From assembly GCA_032158125.1 (NCBI GenBank), contig JASKOT010000003.1, positions 248,001 through 312,000 of the forward strand: 64,000 nucleotides of DNA, in the 5' to 3' direction. The translations under genes were made by a program, and so were the position numbers. The notes beneath the pieces were generated by a model. The model was not told where the DNA came from. It worked only from the letters and a program-made list of their open reading frames with translations, and ran no database searches. This DNA comes from Papiliotrema nemorosa. Taxonomy: Eukaryota > Basidiomycota > Tremellomycetes > Tremellales > Rhynchogastremaceae. Below are positions 21,875 through 31,573 of the stretch, one piece after another (the stretch's first letter is position 1; each line of letters begins with the position of its first letter).

Positions 21875-22509
21875 ATGACAACATCTGATATTGACTCGGT
21901 GCGTAGATCAATGACACCTATATACCCCCTTCGACCCCTCTGTACGACATTGTCAGACATCGACAGTCAGCTCAAGCTGGCTATTGAATGGGGAAATGTC
22001 CATTCAATCAGGAGATTACGATGGAGGATAGAAGAACTGGTGCAAAGGAGACCATGTGCGGCGCTCAAAAACGCCGCCTCCCGCGATCCAGTTACGCTGA
22101 CAAAGTATGCTATCAGCTGTCTGCCAGCTTACAAGCTCAACTCCCTCGACCTCGATCAGCTCGAAGACCTTCCGCCGATGTGGCGGAGGGAACTACTCCG
22201 ATCGCTCTATCGACACCCGAGACTGGAGAGTCTCAACCTCGAGCCCCTTTCACTACCAACGCAGAAAAGAGGGAGGATGACGAAGAATAGAAAAGGGAGA
22301 ATGAGGAAGCGGAGGCTACATACTCATCTGAGGAGGTTGTTGGTCAAGGAGGGACAAGTGGGACCGAGATCCTTCTTTCAAGAAATGAACCCATTCTACG
22401 ATCCAAAAGCCCTAGCAAATGCTTCCAACCCGTAAGTGGACTACTTGAACCACTGATTTTATCCAGCTAATCTTCTCTAAGTCCGAGGCGGGAAGGTGCG
22501 AGCCGATGA
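21875..22509 (+). CDS. BTB-like family member C, truncated at the N-terminus
   Basis: Exons 21875-22432 and 22482-22509 give about 194 residues. From SDIDSVRRSMTPIYPL onward it aligns with the second half of the BTB-like family: LKLAIEWGNVHSIRRLRWRI, then DPVTLTKYAISCL, then the signature PPMWRRELLRSLYR. The first BTB strands are absent. The tail is very basic (KRGRMTKNRKGRMRKRR), which could be a nuclear localisation signal, and differs from the other copies. A final phase-2 intron ends at 22481 and adds PRREGASR. Without the N-terminal strands the BTB fold would be incomplete, so this may be a pseudogene in an early state or a repurposed fragment. Confidence 0.45.
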
Positions 22510-22837
22510 GTTTAAAGCACGGGAGCTTAGGCGGGGGAGCAGTAGCGTCTACAGTGCATTCTCAGAAATTGTATGTATAGTATGCATCCATCATCAGGCA
22601 AACAACAATTTCTGTCGATAGACCGTATTGTCATGTATCCGGATACAGTCGAAGACGCAAGGCATGAGGTGCATGCTCCCAACTATTAGCTCATGATTGT
22701 TGCTGATGCGCTGATGGGATGGTGGTGACGGGAGAACCGGGAGCCAGCTAGGGTCGACTGACGAGATGTCGACATTGTACTCGAGTACTTGGTCTTTCTC
22801 ACTCCTATCGATATACTCTTCACAATTCACAGTCAAG

Positions 22838-23913
22838 ATGGAAGTGCCCCTTAGCCAGCCGATGGTGTTCCATCCGGCTCATAATGACCCCTCTGATCAA
22901 GTCGTCTTCAAGGCATACGATGGAACCCGGTTCCGTGTCTCCGAGTGGAAGCTTCTCCAGAGCAGGTGCGCAATACGGGTCGCGTAGCAATTCAACGACG
23001 ATAGTTGACACTGCTGACAGCTTTAGTGCTTATTTCAAGCAAGAAAAGCACGCAGACCATTTCGCTTTGACCAAAGTCATCGATGTAGACGCTTCAGCAG
23101 AAGTGGTCGAACTCTTCCTCGACTTGATCAACGCCCCCCGACTTTCTGTTCCCACGAATGATCTCTTCATCCTCAGACCCTTGCTCAAGATTTGTCGTCA
23201 ATACGAATGCTCGACTGTAGAAGCAATCAGGGACCGAATCGGATTGACAGTTCCAGGAGCCTGGGAGTTGTTGAAGATTGCTTCGAATTTGGGAGATACT
23301 CGCGCGAACAGCCATCAAACGGTTCCAGTCCTCGACGAAGAACAAGAACAGACAATTTGCGGAAAGCTCAGAGTCTTTTTGGATACAATTACGACAACTA
23401 CGACCCGATTGGCAACTTTCGCTGATCTACGCCGTGTTCGGCAGTCGATTGCCGGGACAAGCATTGGGATTCCGACTGGAATCGCGAACCGACTGGAAGG
23501 CGACAGCAGAAGATTTTGATCCACCCCACCTAAAGCACACGATGATCCCCGTGTAAGCGATGGATACACCGTAAAACAATCTACTACTTCGACGAACGTG
23601 CTGATAAGGCAGAGGTCCGGGGTTCGGTGAGGCTACCAAGCCCGGTGCACCGTTTTCCTTCTCCTTCCATCCCCACCGGTCGTCTTCGACATTCGGCGAA
23701 CGAGGCTCGATGTCTTCCCCCTCCGATTCCGGATTTCGCTTTCAACCTGGGAGCTCGTTCGATCTGGGTTCGAATCAGGGACTGAAGGCCCAGCAGAGGG
23801 AGACGAGGCAGATTGCGTGGCCTAATTCGGCAAGGAGCCGAAGTCGATCGCCGGTGTCTAGCGGATCATCTACAGGAAGTCGAAAGGATGTACCCGATAG
23901 TAAGCCTCAGTGA
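22838..23913 (+). pseudogene. BTB/POZ-like family member D with one frameshift
   Basis: Exon 1 (22838-22965) encodes MEVPLSQPMVFHP and VVFKAYDGTRFRVSEWKLLQS. Exon 2 starts at 23021 with SFSAYFKQEK, VIDVDASAEVVELFLDLIN and CRQYECSTVEAIRDRIG, up to LLKIASNLGDTR at about 23303. The homologous continuation, ARTAIKRFQSS, SFWIQLRQLRPDWQLSLIYAVFG, lies in the next frame, so a shift occurs within ACTCGCGCGAAC at about 23300. Loss of one CG dinucleotide from a longer CG run would explain it. A last exon (from about 23614) gives a Ser-rich tail ending DVPDSKPQ. No GT donor near the break permits splicing around it. This is either a recent pseudogene or an assembly error; apart from this break the gene is well preserved. 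Confidence 0.6.
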
Positions 23914-24055
23914 AATCCTCATGCATTTGGGTCCTTGCATGCCCCGGTGTGTATCAAGCCTGTGGTCAGGCACGACGAAACATGGATGCGACGATGAAAA
24001 CTTTCACTGCCTCGTTCTCCCCGCGTCTTGTCATTTGACCATCAAAAACAACCCC

Positions 24056-25012
24056 ATGGCGAACTCTGGCAGGCTCAAGCAATTCACTCTGTGGCTCAGA
24101 AAGAGACAGAAGCCAAAATATGATGCTGTTTATGGAGACTTGGACGATGATCAGAATGATCTGACTTTCGTGAGGAGAGAAGGGGTACATTTCAAGGTCT
24201 CCAGCACTAGATTGGCGGAAACTTGGTGAGAACACTTGTGATGCGTCATACGACCCGATTTGATACTGATTCTCAGCGGGTTCTTCGAGCTTGCACTGGC
24301 AACAACGGTTCCCTCGGACCCCGAACCCATCGACATCGACTCGAGCTGCCGAGCATTCCGGCAATTCCTTCATCTGCACTATGTGGACCACGCCTCTGTG
24401 ATCCGCATCGATGACCCCTCCGATGCCTTGGAGCTATACAAGCTTTGCCAGAGATTTGATTCGTCTCAGGAACATCGAGCTCTTGAGCTGCTTGAAAAGC
24501 AAAGCACAGTTGACCCCTGGTCGCTTCTGGTCGAGGCCTGCTATATGGCTGACGGCATCCAAGTCGCGAAGCTAGCCATCGCCAACTTTGGGCAGAAGAC
24601 CATTTTCGACAAGATCTTAGGATCTGCAGATGGGGCTTCATTCTCACCGGACCAGCGACATGCTTTACATGAGACGCTCGCGAGTCTTTGGAATCCAAAA
24701 TGGAGGTTGGCATTGCTCTGGGCCATATGGGCTCCGTCGTGGAGTGATTCCAGTTCCGTCAGCCTATTTCCTTCAGTGCAGGTTCACTGGCCTACTGTCG
24801 CTGCCAGATTTGAGGTGACTACCGTCAATGAAGGGACACGTCGGTGAGTGATTTGTAACCTGTCTCCTTGGCCAAGTGGCTGACGCGACCTCAGAGAGTT
24901 TGAGGAATACTATGCGAAATATGTGGCTGATCTCACATTTGTCTCTCGCCTCGTTCTCGGTGGGACTCAGAGCATGGAATGCTGGACGACGGTTCACGGT
25001 GGCCACAGTTGA
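24056..25012 (+). CDS. BTB/POZ-like family member E
   Basis: Exons 24056-24225, 24277-24845 and 24895-25012. Exon 1: MANSGRLKQFTLWLRKRQ and LTFVRREGVHFKVSSTRLAET. After the family's phase-2 intron: GFFELALATTV, PIDIDSSCRAFRQFLHLHY, ALELYKLCQRFDSSQEHRAL, DPWSLLVEACYMADGIQVAKL, and the signature NPKWRLALLWAIWAPSW. The open frame extends upstream to 23813, but that part has no family similarity, so the ATG at 24056 is chosen. The last exon is uncertain: splicing to the acceptor at 24894 gives FEEYYAKYVADLTF and a stop at 25010, while a later acceptor opens a longer tail reaching about 25183. A hydrophobic ORF follows at 25133 in the same frame as exon 1. Confidence 0.65.
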
Positions 25013-25132
25013 CTGGGCAGGATGGTCCGTCAAGCGAATCGGAGGAGTCTCCTTCCGGGCTTTCCATAACTTGGAGTTCGGCCCTGCTACCAGGCGAAGG
25101 AATCGGACGATATTACCACGGAAGAGATCTGT

Positions 25133-25624
25133 TTGCGACGCACATATCGACATCGTCGCGAGGCCGGCGTTGAAATCTTGATTTTTCTCTTGTTTGTCAG
25201 CGCAGGCACTTCTATGGCGGTCTTGTTATGCTACGGAACCTATACAGGAGTTGAAGCCATCATCGCCTGGGCTGTCGCCAGTGGAGCTGCGGTGTCGGCA
25301 TTCATACTTCATCTCCTCACAGCCGTCAAGAAATCACTTGCAGCTGTATGGAACAGTATCGGTAAGATCCCTCGAGAAGTGTGGGAAGTCCTGGACACAG
25401 CTCGTTTAGCCTTTCTACGTTTCCTCGCAACTCTCATTGAATGGCTCCCACCGACCTGGAGGATCATCATTGAGCTTCGTCGGGAAATCTTGAATCTCAT
25501 CGACATAGCATGTGCAGCCATTCTGCATATGCTGGGCACTATCAAGGGATGGCTCGGAAAGGCGGGAGAAACGTACATCCAAGTACCGCGGAGATCTGGC
25601 AGTTCGTCTAGCAGGTCTCTCTAG
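25133..25624 (+). CDS. Unidentified short membrane-protein ORF
   Basis: A 163-codon ORF with no family I recognise. Residues about 14-60 are strongly hydrophobic (EILIFLLFVSAGTSMAVLLC, then IIAWAVASGAAVSAFILHLL), enough for two membrane spans. The rest is amphipathic and Trp-containing (AVWNSIGKIPREVWEVL, LIEWLPPTWRIIIEL, LHMLGTIKGWLGKAG), ending Ser-rich. It follows BTB-like member E by about 120 bp on the same strand and may be its membrane-anchoring 3' exon, or a separate small gene. The start codon is not certain. Confidence 0.35.
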   Translation: MRRTYRHRREAGVEILIFLLFVSAGTSMAVLLCYGTYTGVEAIIAWAVASGAAVSAFILHLLTAVKKSLAAVWNSIGKIPREVWEVLDTARLAFLRFLATLIEWLPPTWRIIIELRREILNLIDIACAAILHMLGTIKGWLGKAGETYIQVPRRSGSSSSRSL

Positions 25625-26219
25625 GAGTCTGGAAAGGAATAAACTATACCCCGGCCATCGTTTGAGTGAGTACCCGCAATGTGCGCTCTCCAGACTCGAC
25701 TGAGGATACAGCACTGGATCCGAGACATGATCGCCAAACTTCCGATACTTTGATCGACCACACAAATGCAAGTAGGACCTTCCAGGGTATACGATACAGC
25801 TTCACAGAGATATGAGTATGCAGGATGAAGAGACATTGACGCAAGAAAGAGCTACCTGCTAATATATGAACGCTTTTGATGAGGCTGAGTTGCAGAGATG
25901 GATCCCTGAAAGAGTGTGCCACACCGCTCCACTCCACTTGCAGTATCTCTTCAACCTGCTGGATAGAGATCTATTCATCATCTCTCTCGTGATGTGCAGA
26001 CTTCACTGCATCATGTCCCGAGCGTTGTCAACAGCACAGCTGTCTGTCACTGGTGTTGAGCATGCGAAGGGATCGTTGGTGTCGGAATGCACACGTAGGG
26101 CAAAAGGGGGTTGAATCAACGTCTACTCCTTCCCCCTGTGCACCCAAACAATGACCCATCCGATGCTTGTTCAGGATGATTGCGAACAGTTTCTCATCTC
26201 AACATTGACCTTCTGCATC
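25625..26219. other. Intergenic, no gene seen
   Basis: A 595-bp gap before the large Ser/Thr-Pro-rich gene. An 82-codon open frame (25866-26114) has no motif. Confidence 0.4.
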
Positions 26220-28439
26220 ATGGCGCCAAACCTCAAGCATAAGCGTTCTGCGCATAGGCTAATATCACCGCCATTTCCGGCTGCGTCAAGTACGATGATC
26301 TTCGAAACGGCCAGAGAGGACAGATGGTCTGGCGACAGCGTCCCCAGCGACGGCTACTCCACTCTGGTATAGTCTCAATCGAGCCTGATCACTGACTTCA
26401 GTTCACCTCTGGCTTCCTGCGACAGCATACCGACAAGCAACCCTCGATAGCGTCGTTTGAAACTCCTCATATCATCCGTGGTCCATTCCATCCTTCCCCC
26501 GAGAAGATATCAGCCACCAGACCCTCTTCTGACAGACTCTCGCCGCCGAAACTTTCACCTGAACGACCTTCCGCAGGCAAGCTCTCGCCGCATGATTCTT
26601 TCACTACTCCTGGTCGGCGAAGACGATCGTCCATCATCCATACCACCCCCATGTCCGCTTCGCCGCGAAAGTTCAAGTCGGGCGGAATGGATGCAGGAGT
26701 GGAAAGGGCACTGGACAACGTCATGAAGAGCTTGAAGGTAATGGCGATGGGCACACCGAGGACACCTCGATCTCCTCCACAGAATGAATCACGTTGGTCA
26801 TCGTCTTCCGAAGAGAGTGTGGGGACCACGGAAGATGGTGCATTTTGGCGACCTCGAAAATCGGGTGAGAGTACCCGATCGAAAATCACCATTGGGACCA
26901 TGCGGAGCGGTAGGAGTGCCAAAAGCCGAAAGAGTAGGAAGTCGGAAGACACTGATAGGATGGACATCGACACTGAAGTCATACCGCCTGTCCCAGCGCC
27001 GGTCCCGGTGACACCCGGAAGGAGGAAGCGAATGATGGAGGGACTGGCCAAGCGTCTAGGATTGACCCCTAAGAAGAAGTAAGTGACTTTGCAAGGCATT
27101 GATGCACAATGGCTGATGCCTTAGGAACCTGCCTGAGCCGACTGTCCCCGATCCTGTCGAGCCGACCACTCCGCGACTTCCGCGCAAATCCTCCCTTTCG
27201 ACCTTGCGTAGTGCAATCACCAAGAAGACGTCCACTGGAACACTTCGATCTATCCGCTCGACCAAGTCCACCCATCCCTTCATTGGCACCGGCCCTACTC
27301 TTGACTGTGAAGCGTATCCACCGCTTCCTAGATGGACCGACGGGGAACACGGTGAAGGCTGTCTGCCGACGACACCTCGACGAAGGACACCAAAGAGTAG
27401 TATCGGTCAACCTCGACTTCAGCCGAGCACCTCGCCCAATACCTTTCTTCGAGAGATGCCTCGTCGAGCTCCTGGTACGCCGAAGGAGGGAACCCCAGAG
27501 CTGCCTTCAATGCCAATGCCCAGTGATAATACCTCCTTCGTCCCTGTCCAGCTCGCAACTCCTCTTCCGGACTCATTCGCGGTCCCGCTGCAAGATAAGC
27601 TTCGTCGAGCGGCTGAAGCTTCGCGAGCGACAAGAGAGGCCACTCCGGATTTGTCTCCCATGGGTCCAGACTATGGTACCCCTGGTACAGACACGTCAAC
27701 TCTGGCTACCCCTTCAGGCAATGATGCTTCTTACACAGAGCAATCCGAGGTCTCATTCGACTCCCCCCCTTTGACCCATCGGGCTGCCCAGAACGCTTTG
27801 AAACCAAGACGGCTGGTTAATCTTCTCCCTGCTCAGCAGCGCCTCAACATGGGCATCCAGACGCCTCCTTCAACTGGACCGAGACAGAAAAAGATAACTA
27901 TGCGACCACCCCTTGGAGATAAGACCAATCTACCACTCCACCTTCGCGGTCTGGGCACTCCTGACAGTATATCTTCGGTACTTGCGAAAGCCGACAAAAC
28001 GAGTGTGCCCAAAGCGCCGTCCCGCTTCGACTTGTCCACGCTTTCGCCCATCGTTAAACCCATATTTGCTCGACGAGACCCAAGGGCAATCATCTCTAGG
28101 TATCAAGCATCGACACCATCGCCTGATCTTCCCTTTCGAGCTGGCGGCGGCGATGGGTGGGATGTCCCCGCTGTAGAGCCTCAGGGGTATTTCGACTCTA
28201 CATTCGGTGGTATGCCCCTCGCTTCGAGTCGTTCTCGACCTTCTGTGCCGGATTTTTCTGCTTCTTCCGATGTTTCGTTTTCTGAATCAATGTCTGCCAG
28301 TTTGAGACGTCGCGGAAGCGATACCAGTATGGGCAGTGATATTCCAACGGAGGAGTGGGAACTCGAGGCGTATCTTCAAGATCTGGACAGGATCGATAGG
28401 GAACGAAGCTCGATTGATAATGTCGGCATGGGCAGATGA
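26220..28439 (+). CDS. Unidentified Ser/Thr-Pro-rich disordered protein
   Basis: Exons 26220-26366, 26402-27078 and 27125-28439 give 712 residues with all junctions in frame. I do not recognise a catalytic domain. The protein is dominated by basic Ser/Pro and Thr-Pro motifs: repeated SPPKLSPERPS, GTPRTPRSPPQ, KRMMEGLAKRLGLTPKKK and TPRRRTPKSS. These would be natural targets of proline-directed kinases (CDK or MAPK). The C-terminal 250 residues include ordered-looking patches (RLVNLLPAQQRLNMGIQTPP, FDLSTLSPIVKPIFARRDPR) and an acidic end (PTEEWELEAYLQDLDRIDRE) that could form a helix. Similar architecture is found in fungal cell-cycle or spindle regulators, but that is only a guess. It interrupts the BTB-like array and has no similarity to it. 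Confidence 0.7.
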
Positions 28440-29110
28440 AGGTGTGTTTAGGAGGCATACAGGGACCGCATTATGGACCGCATCGCGCTGGCCCGCGATC
28501 TGACCATTGACCAATTGGTATACGTATACCCTGAGACGCTAGCGATGCATACTCATACCCAAACAACACATCTGCTGGTATGGCTTCAAAGATGCTCTAC
28601 AATCTCGGCGAGAGGCTAATCACCCATTCGTACCTGTGCAGGTGTTTGTGGAGTGATGGCTCCGTTTCAGGATACACTCAGGACCTCGAATACTTCGCTA
28701 ATCCACAGATAGGACATACAGCACAATGCAAGCAGATTGGCTTGAATGCATTCTGACCCTTCGGTGAATCGAGGACCTGTGCTGTCGAAGAGCGATTGTC
28801 ACCAGGACGGAGACTTCTGAGGTGGGAAGTCGAGCGAACGGCACGCACACCTGGTCCTGGGCCCACCACGGACGTCACCCCGTTTCAGATCAGTGAAGCC
28901 TTCAATCCTGAATCTTCCCTCTCTTCCTCAATCTATCAAGAAGACTATCTGTCGATAGACAGGGTGCGCGTTCAATTTTCGACTTGTATGAGACACACGC
29001 TGAAACACAGATCGCTCCAACAGCGCTCGAGCCACCACTTCTCCCGTGGAGATCCTACCCAAAGAGCCTCGCGATACTTCCTCCCCATCACTCTTCCTCA
29101 ACTTTACACC
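28440..29110. other. Upstream region of BTB-like member F
   Basis: A 671-bp gap. From 28796 it is open in frame with member F (adding 105 codons), but that extension lacks family similarity and is probably leader sequence. Confidence 0.4.
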
Positions 29111-30028
29111 ATGCCTGGGCACCACATCTCTGTGAATTGTTCTCAAGATGATAACACCGAAGCTGCGGTCTGGGATGCGTTTTACAACAAGGAAAGCGCG
29201 TTTGTTGTGCTCCGATCGACTGATGGGGTACTGTTCAAAGTGCCCGCCTGCGATTTGTCGTGTCGAAGGTATGTATAGAGCTTGGAATGAGGTGGTGCTC
29301 TGCTGATACCATCAGCTCTTTCTTCGCGGATATGTTCGAAATACCCTCCATTCCCGACAAACCCATCGATGTCGAGCTCTCTGCAAAACTCCTGCGACTT
29401 TTGCTGGACCTCATTCGCAACTCCGGGCAGACAGCCATTATGGGCATCATTGATCGTCTGACCATCAACGAATGTTTCAATCTCCTCGAGGAGACTATCA
29501 AATTTGACATTCCCGATATCTCGCGAATCATCACTGAACACAAGTCTTTCGCGCCGGATTCATTACACCCTTTCTGGCAGAATGTCATGCTCGCTACGAA
29601 GAGACCAACTACAGTGATCTTTCGAGAACTCATCCGACAGCTGAACATTGTCTCTCATCTGACAGCTTGTTGCTGGGCGTACTTCGAGGAGATGAATCCC
29701 GCCTGGCGAATACCGCTTCTGAAAGCATTGTCCATCACAGGCAAACCTCCTGCTGATTTTGCTTCGTGGAAGGCAGCAGAACTAGGCCTCGGAATTTCGA
29801 TATTCGACTACCAGGGCAGATTGAGACCTAGTCGGATGGACAACTTTGAGCTCGACAAGGATGCCCTATCAACGTTAGTAGCGATACTATGAACTTCCGC
29901 TGACATGGAGTCATCATCATTCAAGGGGCCCTCAGGCTCAATTCACAACAAACAAAAGGGGAGGCCCGATTAGCGAACTCGATGATGGAGTCTCCTTTAG
30001 GAGCAAGAAACGATCGAAGAAGTCATAA
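29111..30028 (+). CDS. BTB/POZ-like family member F
   Basis: Exons 29111-29268, 29316-29873 and 29926-30028 give about 272 residues, all in frame. Exon 1: MPGHHISVNCSQDDN and FVVLRSTDGVLFKVPACDLSC. Exon 2 after the phase-2 intron: SFFADMFEIPSIPDKPIDVEL, LLRLLLDLIRNSG, LTINECFNLLEETIKFDIPD, and the signature NPAWRIPLLKAL. The third exon gives a charged tail, GPQAQFTTNKRGG, ISELDDGVSF and RSKKRSKKS, ending in a likely nuclear localisation signal. If the second intron is retained, the protein would stop at 29892. This is one of the best-preserved copies and a good reference for the family. Confidence 0.72.
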
Positions 30029-30862
30029 AATGAGACATCGCTCATGAGCGACGAGGGAAGATAGGGCACGGGAACACCCGCAGCAACCCATTTCCATGTG
30101 ACTATATGTATCTACAGACACTCTTGAGAGCCTTGTGGGTCCATCTTGCCCGATCACATGAAAAAGGCACAACGTCAGAAGTTGATTTATCCGTTTGGGC
30201 TTGGGAATCCGCGAGAGCATAGCTGCCTGGGGCTCAATTTGGAGTAGATTCCACAAGAGCCACAACCCATGATTGGCAGCTTTTGAACTTCTCAGGTGTA
30301 CACCTTGCAATGGAACCTGTCTCTCTGGGGTACTCGACGTTAGGGGCGTATGAAGGAGGTTTTCTTCCACTTGACAGTACTGTAAGTACATGACAGGGCG
30401 GCGCTTTCGATCACCGCCCAGGCGACCGTCACGCAGGGAAAACAGCAATTCTGCTCATTGTGAAGTCCCATATCTGATGCGCCTGACTGTATACGAGCAT
30501 AATGCGAGGACTGTGGAAACGAAACCCCGGGGGGGATTGGTGTACTCTGCTCATCGCGGTTGACTGGACCGCCACCCTCGATCTGGAACGCACAGACCAC
30601 CCTTGCTCCCATATATATACCAGGTCTCCCATCACTTTTCTTCTCTCTTCGACCTTCACTCTTCCATTTCAACAGGCAGGTAAGATCACCCTCTTTTTCC
30701 ATCCCCAATCCGATGCGCGATCACCCGGGTCTACCCTTACCGTAACATTGCGCATATACGGCTGATGCGCACAGTGCGCCTCCTCACCAGCCCCCTTTCT
30801 TCGCCTTCATACATCTCCTTCACAACCCCAAATAGATCTTCCTCTCCAAGGCGACCTCTAGC
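30029..30862. promoter_or_regulatory. Upstream region of BTB-like member G with TATA box
   Basis: An 834-bp gap. A run ATATATATA at 30611-30619 is the best TATA element. It is followed by a pyrimidine-rich stretch and a donor-like AGGCAG/GTAAGAT at about 30679. Several CAG/TAG acceptors lie before the ATG at 30863, so a 5' UTR intron is likely. No other gene is seen. Confidence 0.45.
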
Positions 30863-31573
30863 ATGACCATCATGTTGGGTTCTACCCTGAATGAGTCTCG
30901 TCCTAGCGAGGGTAAGCCGGATGTATGGCACAAAATCTTCCGGCACGACATCAATCCTGTTATTCTTCGATCCAATGATGGAGTCTTGTTCAAGGTCTCC
31001 AAGAGTGACTTGATTAGAGACGGGTAAACATCCCCTTCGTACGGGTAGAGGTATACTCATGAGTATAGGTCGATCTTTGCAGACATGCTCAATCTTCCCC
31101 AGCTCAGTGCCGAGGAACATATCGATCTCGACCTTCCCGCTGACAGTCTCGAGATCGTTCTCAATTGCGTTCGCAACGCTGGCTTGCCCAATCCCAAAAT
31201 AGCGATCGACGACTTATCCCCTCAATCCTTCTGCCATATCTGGGACTTTGCCCTCAAGTGGGAGCTGTCATCCGTGAACGATGCCTCTCGAGGTGGATTA
31301 AAGTGGTATGGTCCATCGGACTTCTGGCGTCGACTGCAAGCTGCGGCCGTCGAGAATAATCTCGCCGTCTTCCGTAACATTCTGCATTTGATTATGGCAA
31401 AACACGTCTCTGGTACCGCTTCCTGGGCCGGACCACAATCGCTTCCGCTTCAATGGCAGCGACCGCTTCTTAAAGCCTTCCTTGGATCAGACCAACCCGT
31501 CACGGACTTTGCCTATCACACGGGTATCTCTTCGCATCCCGGATTCAGGTTAGAGCTCCCGATACATGGGTAG
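30863..31573 (+). CDS. BTB/POZ-like family member G
   Basis: Exon 1 (30863-31023): MTIMLGSTLNESRPSEGKPD and VILRSNDGVLFKVSKSDLI, very close to member F. The phase-2 intron (31024-31068) leads to SIFADMLNLPQLSAEEHIDL, LEIVLNCVRNAGLPNPK, LSPQSFCHIWDFALKWEL, and the signature LQWQRPLLKAFLG. The frame stops at 31573 after ELPIHG. Downstream DNA to about 31830 reads as a charged tail in more than one frame (for example DSSSDPPLEKRRTTADAAAAE), so a spliced third exon like that of member F is likely but I cannot fix its junctions. The start is the first of two in-frame Met codons. Confidence 0.68.

Noticed and set aside
23766..23776. GGTTCGAATC-like T-arm suggesting a tRNA
   Set aside because: It lies within the coding tail of BTB-like member D. 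There is no matching acceptor stem, D-arm or anticodon arm around it.
28796..29110. In-frame N-terminal extension of BTB-like member F
   Set aside because: The extension is absent from the other copies and not BTB-like; the Met at 29111 gives a protein matching the family start.
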